From Opitutaceae bacterium (GTDB taxonomy: Bacteria > Verrucomicrobiota > Verrucomicrobiia > Opitutales > Opitutaceae), in NCBI GenBank assembly GCA_016794625.1, contig JAEUGY010000003.1:1-40864 (forward strand): a stretch of 40,864 nucleotides of DNA. Reading direction: 5' to 3'. A program made the translations under genes and the position numbers. A model generated the notes under the pieces. That model did no database searches, had not been told where the DNA came from, and saw nothing but the letters and a program-made list of their open reading frames with translations. Within the stretch, counting starts at the first letter, position 1, and each line of letters starts with the position of its first letter. Shown one piece after another: positions 18,183-25,641 of this stretch.

Positions 18183-18808
18183 GTGCGCACGTATGACTGA
18201 AGTTCCGACTGTAGCAGTTGTTTTGCGTAATGGAGGCGCGACCGCACGGTTCCGACCGAACAGTCCATCACCTCGGCGATCTCTTCATGACTCAATCCAT
18301 CAATTTCGAATAAAGTGACCACGGTACGATGCTTGATAGACAGCTTTTGCAGTGCCTCGTTCAATTTTTCCTGAAGCTCCTTAACAAACAATTCACGATC
18401 GGCACCTTTCTTATCCGTAAGATGGGAAATCACTTCGCCGGCTTTGTCCTCTTCGTGGATCTTTTCGAAGCTGAAAAAGGTTCTGAGTTTATTCTTCCGG
18501 AGATGGGAAAGCGTACCATTGACGGCAATCCGATAGAGCCAGGTGAAAAACGACGATTGTCCCTGAAATCGATGGATGGATTGAAATGCCTTAATGAAGG
18601 CATCCTGCGTTAAATCCGCCGCATCTTCGCGGTTGGAGGTCATGTTATAAACCACCGCATAGACCCGCTCCCGGTATTTACGGATCAGCTGATCGAAGGC
18701 CGCCACGTCACCCCCCTGGACCCGCTGTACCACGGTCCAGTCCGAGTCCGCTTCCAGCTGTCGCTCGGGGGACGCAACGAGCGTCTTCGAGAGAGCTTTG
18801 GCGAACAT
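18179..18808 (-). CDS. RNA polymerase ECF-type sigma-70 family sigma factor
   Basis: The 209-residue protein has sigma region 2 (about residues 36-105: FDQLIRKYRERVYAVVYNM, EDAADLTQDAFIKAF, FFTWLYRIAVN) and region 4 with a helix-turn-helix (about 150-205: LSHEEIAEVMDCSVGTVRSR). It lacks regions 1.1 and 3, as ECF factors do, and would direct RNA polymerase to a set of stress or envelope promoters. A strong GAAGGAG at 18817-18823 lies 8 bases from the ATG at 18808 but only 2 from the ATG at 18814, so 18808 is the better start. The upstream prenyl synthase gene ends 74 bases away, and the downstream membrane protein overlaps the stop. A linker of about 45 residues between the two regions is longer than in minimal ECF factors. 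Confidence 0.93.
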   Translation of the reverse strand: MFAKALSKTLVASPERQLEADSDWTVVQRVQGGDVAAFDQLIRKYRERVYAVVYNMTSNREDAADLTQDAFIKAFQSIHRFQGQSSFFTWLYRIAVNGTLSHLRKNKLRTFFSFEKIHEEDKAGEVISHLTDKKGADRELFVKELQEKLNEALQKLSIKHRTVVTLFEIDGLSHEEIAEVMDCSVGTVRSRLHYAKQLLQSELQSYVRT

Positions 18809-18816
18809 GTTCATGA

Positions 18817-18823
18817 CTCCTTC
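18817..18823 (-). promoter_or_regulatory. Ribosome-binding site setting the sigma factor start
   Basis: GAAGGAG on the minus strand lies 8 bases upstream of ATG 18808. It is one of very few strong Shine-Dalgarno sequences in this window and argues against the ATG at 18814, which would be only 2 bases away. Confidence 0.75.
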
Positions 18824-18882
18824 AGGATGGCGAAGTGGGAAAACGGCGCAATCGGAAACTTGGTTGTGCGGCTTTCGGACAC

Positions 18883-19920
18883 CTAACCTGCAACCGGGTT
18901 CGTGCGCCGAAGCCCCTCCACTTGGGCCCGCAGCACGTCGCCCAATTGTAGCAGGAGTTCCGTGGGCGCCAGGTCCGTCCACGGGCGCAGTGCATCTTCG
19001 CCGATCTTAAGTTCGGCTTCGATCGCTGCAACCACGGCTCCAAAGACATCCAGCTCTTCCATGTACTTCAGCCAGAATGGGAGCTGAGGACTCTTCTCTC
19101 CCTTGATCTCAGCAAGGAGCTGGGCACCCAAAGTTTCGGGCAGTCGTTCGAGCAGGGTCAGCAAAGGCAAGGTAAGTTTGCCGCTGACGAGATCCGTGCC
19201 GAGGGTCTTGCCAATCTTTCGTTCATGCCCAAAAAAGTCAGCCAGATCATCGTAGATCTGATATGCGATTCCCAAGTGACGGCCGTAGCTCGCCGCCCCT
19301 TTGACAAACCCCGCCGGCAATCGGGCTAACTCGCTGCCCAGGGCGCAGGAAACACGAAAGAGTTCGGCCGTCTTGAGATCGATCACGCGCTGATAGTCCG
19401 CCCGTGTGACCGACGCTGTTCTTCGTCGCAGCGTTTGGATGATCTCTCCGGCGCAGACTTTGCGCGTGGAATCCGCCACGGCACGACAGACTGCCGTGGT
19501 GGGAAAATGCGCCGCAAGATGCAAGGCGTGTGAAAAAAGTGCGTCTCCGAGAAGAACCGCTGCCTCGGGGCCGTACTCCCTCGACGCGGTGCGGCGACCT
19601 CTCCGCAAATCCGCCTCATCCATGATGTCGTCATGCACCAACGTCGCCAAATGCACCAACTCCACCACGGCGGCCACTCGGACTAAATCGGGCAGCACCG
19701 CACCATCAGCCTGCCATCCGCTCAGGAAAACCAAGGCGGGACGAATACGTTTGCCCGAAGTGTCGATGCAATAGTCGGCCATCGTTCGGATTTCGGGCTC
19801 GAACGCAGCGACCTGTTCTCGCAAAAAAACGTCCAGCGCTGCCATGTGAGGAGCAAGGCGGGCAAACACAGTGGCGAAGTCGCGAGCCATCGGACGATCC
19901 GGTTGAATCGTAGCAGCCAT
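18883..19920 (-). CDS. Trans-polyprenyl diphosphate synthase (octaprenyl/heptaprenyl type)
   Basis: The 345-residue enzyme condenses isopentenyl diphosphate onto an allylic primer to make the long side chain of ubiquinone or menaquinone. It shows GKRIRPALV (56-64), the first aspartate-rich motif DDIMDEADLRRG (97-108) and the second motif DDLAD (224-228). These are the magnesium-diphosphate binding sites of trans-prenyltransferases. Position 5 before the first aspartate motif is not bulky in an obvious way, so chain length cannot be set from sequence. The gene follows the methyltransferase gene by 92 bases and precedes the sigma factor gene by 74 bases, all on the minus strand. No terminator is seen between them, so cotranscription is possible. 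Confidence 0.92.
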   Translation of the reverse strand: MAATIQPDRPMARDFATVFARLAPHMAALDVFLREQVAAFEPEIRTMADYCIDTSGKRIRPALVFLSGWQADGAVLPDLVRVAAVVELVHLATLVHDDIMDEADLRRGRRTASREYGPEAAVLLGDALFSHALHLAAHFPTTAVCRAVADSTRKVCAGEIIQTLRRRTASVTRADYQRVIDLKTAELFRVSCALGSELARLPAGFVKGAASYGRHLGIAYQIYDDLADFFGHERKIGKTLGTDLVSGKLTLPLLTLLERLPETLGAQLLAEIKGEKSPQLPFWLKYMEELDVFGAVVAAIEAELKIGEDALRPWTDLAPTELLLQLGDVLRAQVEGLRRTNPVAG

Positions 19921-20012
19921 AAATGACGGAAGGCTACGGCAAGTGCGCCAAAAAGCTAATCAATTGTCGCCCTTTGCCCACCTCACCGCCCGGCAATTCG
20001 TCCGCGTTCCGG

Positions 20013-20741
20013 CTAGCCCCGGATCCTGGCACAGACAATTCCGGCCGCGACTGCGGCATTGAGCGATTCGGCCCGCCCGTACTGGGGAATGGTCACCCGC
20101 TCCCGGACCTGTTTCGCCACCTGCTCCGAGAGGCCCCGGCCCTCGCTGCCTATCACGACCACGACATGCTCCATGGGCTGGAGTTCGTGGACCGACCGGC
20201 CTTGCAGATCACAACCGAGAATGCGCAAGGTGTTCGGCTGATCCGCCAGTACGGCCGCCACATCCACCGTCACGGCCCTGACCCGGCTGAACGACCCCAT
20301 GCTGGCGTTGATGACCTTCTGGGAAAACAGATCCGCACAGTCCGTTCCGAGCAGGACCCGATCAAAGCCGAACCAATCGGCGATGCGCAGGAGCGTACCC
20401 ACATTGCCCGCGTCCTGCACCCGGTCGAGCGCCAGGGTGCGACCGGAAGCCAGCTCACCCGGCGCCAAGGACGCCCGGACGAGTCGCCCGATCCCCAATG
20501 CATTCGAGGGAGTGGGAAAGTGACTGATCCGGGCCATGTCTTCGTCTGAAATCACCGTGGCGTCACCACGTCCGGCATACCGGCTGGAGGAGGTCACCAG
20601 CAGTTGTTCCCAGACGACGTTCGCAGCGAGCAACTCTCCCACCACCTTCTCCCCCTCGACCACAAAAAGACCCAGCGCTTCGCGCTGCTTTTTCTCACGC
20701 AGCGAACGAAGACGGGAAACCTCAGATTTAGTCAGGGCCAT
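20013..20741 (-). CDS. TrmH/SpoU family RNA 2'-O-methyltransferase
   Basis: The 242-residue protein has an N-terminal substrate-binding domain (FVVEGEKVV, 26-34) and a SPOUT catalytic domain. All three SpoU motifs are present: motif 1 ALDRVQDAGNVGTLLRIAD (104-122, with Asn113 and Arg119), motif 2 VVVVIGSEGRGLS (193-205), and motif 3 IPQYGRAESLNAAVAAGI (218-235). Members transfer a methyl group from S-adenosylmethionine to a ribose 2'-oxygen in rRNA or tRNA; the target nucleotide is unknown. The ATG at 20741 is used because the frame upstream is unlike the family and runs into the divergent aquaporin leader. No Shine-Dalgarno site is evident. Confidence 0.9.
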   Translation of the reverse strand: MALTKSEVSRLRSLREKKQREALGLFVVEGEKVVGELLAANVVWEQLLVTSSSRYAGRGDATVISDEDMARISHFPTPSNALGIGRLVRASLAPGELASGRTLALDRVQDAGNVGTLLRIADWFGFDRVLLGTDCADLFSQKVINASMGSFSRVRAVTVDVAAVLADQPNTLRILGCDLQGRSVHELQPMEHVVVVIGSEGRGLSEQVAKQVRERVTIPQYGRAESLNAAVAAGIVCARIRG

Positions 20742-20880
20742 GGAGGGGGGGCAGGAGGAGAGAAGGGTCGGCGGCAACCGGGGTGGCAAGTCACCCCGGA
20801 ACGAGGAAGAGCAGCTCGGATCTTGCCGCCCGGACTCATCTCGGCAAGCTCGCCGGGTCCACTTCATCCCACACCCATCC

Positions 20881-21498
20881 ATGAAAAAATACCTCGTTGA
20901 GTTCATCGGCACGTTCTTCCTCGTGGCCACGGTCGGTTTCTCCGTTCGGAGCGGCTCCAACCTTGCACCCATCGCCATCGGCGGGGTCCTGATGGTCATG
21001 ATCTTCGCCGGCGGTCACGTATCCGGTGGTCACTACAATCCCGCCGTCTCACTCGCGGCCTTCATCCGCGGCAAACTCTCCGGTGGCGACCTCCTGCCCT
21101 ACTGGGTGGCCCAGGTGGCGGCCGGCGCGGTGGCGGCACTCGTGGTCAATGCCGTGGTGGGCCGGCCTACCGCGGCTCCGGGCACCTTCCTGCTGGTGCC
21201 CTCCATCATTGTCGAAGCGCTGTTCACCTTCGCTCTCGCCTGGACCGTACTCAACACGGCCACGGCCAAAGGCACCCAGGGCAACTCGTTTTACGGCCTG
21301 GCCATCGGTTTCACCGTGGTTGCGGGGGCCATTTCCGTGGGCGGCATCTCGGGGGGGGCCTTCAATCCCGCGGTCGGTGTCGGAGTGACGATGATGTCAC
21401 TCGTTCCCACCAGCCAACTTCCCGTCTATGTTGGCGCTGATCTGGCGGGGGGCGCCCTCGCCGCCTTGGCCTATTTGTTCGTCAACGGCCGCGAGTGA
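20881..21498 (+). CDS. Aquaporin/MIP family channel with NPAV second motif
   Basis: The 205-residue inner-membrane protein has six hydrophobic segments and the two half-helix motifs NPA at 53-55 (GGHYNPAVSL) and 162-164 (GGAFNPAVGV). This is the aquaporin/glyceroporin hallmark. In most aquaporins and glyceroporins the second NPA is followed by arginine, which forms the selectivity filter; here the residue is valine. The substrate is thus uncertain and may not be plain water. At 205 residues it is shorter than E. coli AqpZ (231). The ATG at 20881 begins MKKYLVEFIGTFFLV, a typical first helix. It is divergent from the methyltransferase gene over 139 bases and ends at a strong bidirectional terminator. 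Confidence 0.9.
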   Translation: MKKYLVEFIGTFFLVATVGFSVRSGSNLAPIAIGGVLMVMIFAGGHVSGGHYNPAVSLAAFIRGKLSGGDLLPYWVAQVAAGAVAALVVNAVVGRPTAAPGTFLLVPSIIVEALFTFALAWTVLNTATAKGTQGNSFYGLAIGFTVVAGAISVGGISGGAFNPAVGVGVTMMSLVPTSQLPVYVGADLAGGALAALAYLFVNGRE

Positions 21499-21519
21499 TC
21501 CGCTGACACGCCAAGACGC

Positions 21520-21552
21520 AAAAAGGCGCACCTCTGAAGGTGCGCCTTTTTT
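21520..21552. terminator. Bidirectional intrinsic terminator between the aquaporin gene and argG
   Basis: A perfect 10-bp stem, AGGCGCACCT (21524-21533) with AGGTGCGCCT (21538-21547), has a 4-base loop. It is flanked by AAAAA on the left (21520-21524) and TTTTTT on the right (21547-21552). It can stop the plus-strand aquaporin transcript and the minus-strand argG transcript. Confidence 0.9.
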
Positions 21553-21585
21553 GTCGAATGACGGGTTGGACCGTCGTTCCGAACC

Positions 21586-22812
21586 TCAGACTTCCGGCCC
21601 GCCCTGGGCGATATTGCGCGCCCGCAGGCGCAGCCCGTTGAGGCGGATGAAGCCGGTGGCGTCACTCTGATTGTACCAGCTCTTGACGCCTTCCATCGAG
21701 GCAATGTGCGGGTCGTAGAGAGAGTATTTCGACTTCCGGCCCGTGGTGATGATATTGCCCTTGTAGAGCTTGAGCCGGACGGTCCCGGAAACGTACTTCT
21801 GACTTTGGTCGACCAGCGCCTGCAAAGCCTCCCGTTCGGGGGCGAACCAGAATCCATAGTAAACGAGCTCGGCATACTTCGGAATCAGCGAGTCGCGCAG
21901 GTGCTGCACTTCGCGGTCGAGGGTGAGGCTCTCGATCTGTCGGTGCGCCTGCATGAGGATGGTGCCACCGGGCGTTTCATAGACGCCGCGTGACTTCATT
22001 CCGACAAACCGGTTCTCCACCAAGTCGACCCGTCCGATACCATGCTTTCCGCCCAGCTTGTTGAGTTCCTTGAGCACGCCCGCCGGGGTCAGTTTGCGGC
22101 CGTTCACCGCGACGCAATCACCCTTGAGAAACTCCAGCTCCACGTACTCCGCCTGATCAGGGGCGTCTTCCGGCGAAACCGACAGCTTGAACATGTCCTT
22201 GTTTTCCGGCGCTGTCGGATCAAACCACGGATCCTCCAGGATGCCGGCTTCGTAGGAGATGTGCAGCAGGTTGCGATCCATGGAATACGGCTTCTTCAAC
22301 GAAGCCTCGACCGGGATCTTGTGCTTCGCGCAGTAGGCGATCATCTCCGCCCGGCCCGGAAAGAGATCGCGGAAGGTGTCGATTTTCCACGGAGCCAGGA
22401 TCTGCAGTCGGGGCGCAAGCGCCATGTAGGTCAGCTCGAAACGGCACTGATCGTTGCCTTTGCCTGTCGCGCCGTGGGCCACGGTATCCGCCTTTTCCTT
22501 CTTCGCGATGTCAAGCTGGGCCTTGGCGATGAGAGGACGGGCAATCGAGGTTCCCAGGTAGTACTGCCCCTCATACACGGCGTTTGCGCGGATCATCGGA
22601 TAGATGAAATCGCGGGCAAACTCCTCGACGAGGTCGAGGGTGTAGTGCTTTGACGCCCCGGTTTTGCGGGCCTTCTGCGGCAAGCCCTTCAGCTCCTCCT
22701 CCTGGCCAATATCGGCCGCGAAGGTGATGATCTCCGCATCATAGGTTTCGCGGAGCCATTTGACGATGACCGAGGTGTCGAGACCCCCCGAGTATGCGAG
22801 GACAATTTTCAT
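21586..22812 (-). CDS. argG: Argininosuccinate synthase
   Basis: The 408-residue cytoplasmic enzyme joins citrulline and aspartate using ATP to form argininosuccinate, the seventh arginine step. The N-terminal ATP-binding loop [10 protein letters not shown] (6-15) is the family signature. Further conserved stretches include [14 protein letters not shown] and [10 protein letters not shown], and the length is usual. It lies 174 bases downstream of argF on the same strand and ends 34 bases from a bidirectional terminator, so it closes the arginine gene run. argH, which would complete the pathway, is not in the window. Confidence 0.97.
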   Translation of the reverse strand: MKIVLAYSGGLDTSVIVKWLRETYDAEIITFAADIGQEEELKGLPQKARKTGASKHYTLDLVEEFARDFIYPMIRANAVYEGQYYLGTSIARPLIAKAQLDIAKKEKADTVAHGATGKGNDQCRFELTYMALAPRLQILAPWKIDTFRDLFPGRAEMIAYCAKHKIPVEASLKKPYSMDRNLLHISYEAGILEDPWFDPTAPENKDMFKLSVSPEDAPDQAEYVELEFLKGDCVAVNGRKLTPAGVLKELNKLGGKHGIGRVDLVENRFVGMKSRGVYETPGGTILMQAHRQIESLTLDREVQHLRDSLIPKYAELVYYGFWFAPEREALQALVDQSQKYVSGTVRLKLYKGNIITTGRKSKYSLYDPHIASMEGVKSWYNQSDATGFIRLNGLRLRARNIAQGGPEV

Positions 22813-22986
22813 GGATCAACGGTTGTGTGAAACGCCTCCGGTTGGAGCAAAGCAAAAGCGTCGTTCGGAGCCATTTGCTCCGAAACCCTCAGCCGGAACG
22901 GTTCCCAAGGCGGTTCCCTCTGGACAGGCCCCCCGGCAAGGCAAACCGAACGTCCGGAGCGAATTCAAGAAGGCCGAAGGCGAGGT

Positions 22987-23937
22987 TCAGTTCCGTGGAG
23001 TCTGGGCAAGCACGGCCATGATCGCTTTTTGCACGTGAAGCCGGTTCTCCGCCTGGTCAAAAATGATGCTGCGCGGATTGTCGAGGACCGCCTGGGTCAC
23101 TTCTTCGCCGGGATGCGCAGGCAAACAGTGCAGAAAATAGGCGTCAGGCTTCGCTTTCGCGAACAAGTCGGACGTCACCTGAAAGGGTGCCATGATCCGA
23201 AGCCGCTCCCGACTCTCTTCTTCCTTGCCCATGCTTACCCACACGTCGGTGTAGACGATGTCAGCCTCCCGAACTGCGGCCACGGGGTCAGAAGTGAATT
23301 CATAGCCTCCCGCGAAGCCTTGCTGTGCGAGGAAGGCGTCGAACTCGGGCGTGGGGCGAAACGCTTCCGGTCCGCCCAACGAAACCTTCATGCCGAACAA
23401 ATTGGCCCCAAGGATCCACGAGTAAGCCATGTTGCACGCGGTGTCACCGATGAAGGCGATCTTGCGTCCGCGCAACGAGGCCAGGAGATCGCCTCCGGTG
23501 GTCTTGCTCCAACGCTCCGCCACCGTGAACGCATCGGTGTAAATCTGACAGGGGTGCAGAAAATCTGTCAGTGCATTGATCACCGGGACGGTGCCGGCGG
23601 CGGCCAAACGCTCGACATCGCTGTGATCAAAGGTTCGAACGATCAATCCATGGACGAAACGAGAAAGAACCCGGGCCGTATCTTCAATCGACTCCCCGCG
23701 ACCGAGTTGAATATCGTTCCGATTCAGGAAAAGTGGATTGCCGCCCAGCTCGTGTATACCCACTTCGAAGGACACGCGGGTACGGGTGGAGGACTTCGAA
23801 AAAATCATCGCCCAAGTCTGGCCAGCCAGTACGGGAGGGGTGTGCCGTCCCCGTTTGGCCTTCAGGTCTCGGGCCAGCGCCATGACTTCCGCCACTTCGT
23901 GCAGCTTGAAGTCCGTCTCCTTGAGAAAGTGCTTCAT
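22987..23937 (-). CDS. argF: Ornithine carbamoyltransferase
   Basis: The 316-residue enzyme makes citrulline from ornithine and carbamoyl phosphate. Carbamoyl phosphate binding is shown by SSTRTR (49-54) and HPCQ (128-131). Ornithine binding is shown by SMGKE (235-239) and HCLPAH (270-275), which contains the catalytic cysteine. The ATG at 23937 gives the usual MKHFLKETDF start; the TTG at 23943 would add only two residues. The gene is followed by argG on the same strand. Upstream it is separated from the DUF1501 gene by about 300 bases that probably hold its own promoter. Confidence 0.97.
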   Translation of the reverse strand: MKHFLKETDFKLHEVAEVMALARDLKAKRGRHTPPVLAGQTWAMIFSKSSTRTRVSFEVGIHELGGNPLFLNRNDIQLGRGESIEDTARVLSRFVHGLIVRTFDHSDVERLAAAGTVPVINALTDFLHPCQIYTDAFTVAERWSKTTGGDLLASLRGRKIAFIGDTACNMAYSWILGANLFGMKVSLGGPEAFRPTPEFDAFLAQQGFAGGYEFTSDPVAAVREADIVYTDVWVSMGKEEESRERLRIMAPFQVTSDLFAKAKPDAYFLHCLPAHPGEEVTQAVLDNPRSIIFDQAENRLHVQKAIMAVLAQTPRN

Positions 23938-24237
23938 GATCAAATGAAGCGAAGGGGTCTATGGGCAATTGCAACTGGGGGCGAGTGTAATTTCGCGTAA
24001 CCGCGGCAAAGTAACGCGGTTCGCCCCACTGGCGCCATCTTGAATCGTATCGCTTCCCTCCACCACCCCGATGACGGTGGCAACCTCGTAGACAATGGCG
24101 TGAGGGCTCTTCTGCCCACGTACGTAGATGTCTTTCCGCGGCAGCAGTCGCGCCGGCCGCAAGCTCACAATCCCTATCCCGTGCGGGTGAGCAGCGGGTG
24201 CCGACGAGGGCGTTCCCCGCCAGTCCGTTGTTCGCGG
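23938..24237. other. Gap between the DUF1501 gene and argF, with an open frame of unclear status
   Basis: About 300 bases lie between the DUF1501 stop and the argF start. A 7-bp stem AACCGCG (23999-24005) with CGCGGTT (24015-24021) lies in it without a clean T-run. On the minus strand, the frame of the DUF1501 gene stays open after its TGA for 93 codons to a TAG at 23959. The stretch contains a GTG (24168) that could begin a 69-residue peptide ending APSCNCP. I do not recognise it, and in DNA this GC-rich such open runs are common. An argF promoter is expected here but not identified. Confidence 0.4.
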
Positions 24238-25641
24238 TCAGGCCACAATCTCATGAACGACCTTCCCAAAAACATCGGTAAGCCGGTAGTCACGGCCACT
24301 ATACCGATAGGTCAATTGCTCGTGGTCGATCCCAAGCAGGTGCAGGACGGTGGCGTGGAGATCATGCACGTCGACGACGTTCTCAATCGCGCGGTATCCG
24401 TAGTCGTCGGTCGCGCCATGAACCACCCAATTCTTGAGCCCGCCGCCCGCCATCCACAACGAGAACCCTTGCGGGTTGTGATCCCGCCCTTTGGTCCCCT
24501 GGGCGAACGGCGTCCGTCCGAATTCACCGGCAAAAATCACCAGCGTCGAATCCAGGAGTCCCCGCCCTTTCAGGTCCCGGATCAAAGCCGCGATCGGCTG
24601 GTCCACGGCGAAAGCGTTGCGCGAGTGATTCTTCACCAGGTCATCGTGGGCGTCCCAAGGTGCTACCGGCAGCACGCCCTTCACACACGTCACCTCGACA
24701 AAACGGACGCCGCGCTCCACCAGTCGGCGCGCCATGAGACACTCGCGCGCGTAGACCGACAGCATGGGATCCGGCGAGTCCAATCCATAGAGCTTGCGGG
24801 TGGCCTCCGTCTCACCTCGCAGGTCGGTGAGTTCGGGCAGCGCCGCCTGCATGGCGAAAGCCGTTTCGTAATTTCGAATCGCCGACTCGAGCTGCCGCCG
24901 TCCTCCGGGGGTTCGTTGGAGAAACTCCCGGTCGGCGGCGGCGATGGCCGCAAGTTTTGCACGTTGCATCTTGTCTTCGTCCGCCGGAGTGCTGGAAGCG
25001 ACGACCTCGCCACCGCTGTGCAAGTCGAAGAGAGAACCTTGATGAATGGCGGGGAGAAACCCGTTGCTGTAGTTGCCCGTGCCACCCATTGGAATCATCC
25101 CACCATTGAGCACGACAAACGACGGGAGGGTTTCATTCTCCGTACCCAATCCGTAGGAGATCCAGGAGCCCATGCTGGGGCGACCCACGATCGAGTGCCC
25201 GGTGTGCAGAAAATAGCAGGCCTGCGCATGCTCGGGAAACTCCGCCTTCATCGAACGAACGATACAGAGCTCGTCTGCCACCGAGCGCAGGTGAGGAAAG
25301 AGATCGCTCACTGGTATTCCTGCTCCCTTGGACGGATGAAACGCCCATGGGCTTCCAAAAATGGATCCGTTGTTGTCGAATTGCGTGGCATCCATCTTGA
25401 ACTGAAACGGCTTTCCATGCTCCTGCGTGAGCCTCGGTTTGGGGTCGAAGCTGTCGACCTGGGAAACGCCCCCGTCCATGAACAGCAAAATGACGTTCTT
25501 CGCCCGGGCCGGACGAACCGGTCTATCCATGGCCCCTCCCCGTTGTCTCATCAGTCCGGCCAGCGCAAGCCAGCCGAACCCGTGGGCCGAGCGCCGGAGC
25601 ATGTCGCGGCGGGAAAGGAGCGTTCGCGGTTCCAAGGTCAT
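24238..25641 (-). CDS. DUF1501 family protein with Tat-type signal
   Basis: The 467-residue protein belongs to DUF1501, which has an alkaline-phosphatase/sulfatase-like fold and is abundant in Planctomycetes and Verrucomicrobia. The N-terminus carries a twin-arginine motif SRRDML (10-15) before a hydrophobic stretch (about 21-30), implying export in folded form. Conserved segments include LFMDGGVSQVDSFDPKP, AEFPEHAQACYFLHTGHS, APWDAHDDLVKNH, FAGEFGRTPFAQG and GRDHNPQGFSLWMAGGG, which carry likely metal-binding Asp and His residues. The ATG at 25641 overlaps the stop of the upstream PSD1 gene (ATGA), so the two are coupled. Such pairs are thought to act on polysaccharides or other large substrates, but no activity is established. 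Confidence 0.9.
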   Translation of the reverse strand: MTLEPRTLLSRRDMLRRSAHGFGWLALAGLMRQRGGAMDRPVRPARAKNVILLFMDGGVSQVDSFDPKPRLTQEHGKPFQFKMDATQFDNNGSIFGSPWAFHPSKGAGIPVSDLFPHLRSVADELCIVRSMKAEFPEHAQACYFLHTGHSIVGRPSMGSWISYGLGTENETLPSFVVLNGGMIPMGGTGNYSNGFLPAIHQGSLFDLHSGGEVVASSTPADEDKMQRAKLAAIAAADREFLQRTPGGRRQLESAIRNYETAFAMQAALPELTDLRGETEATRKLYGLDSPDPMLSVYARECLMARRLVERGVRFVEVTCVKGVLPVAPWDAHDDLVKNHSRNAFAVDQPIAALIRDLKGRGLLDSTLVIFAGEFGRTPFAQGTKGRDHNPQGFSLWMAGGGLKNWVVHGATDDYGYRAIENVVDVHDLHATVLHLLGIDHEQLTYRYSGRDYRLTDVFGKVVHEIVA

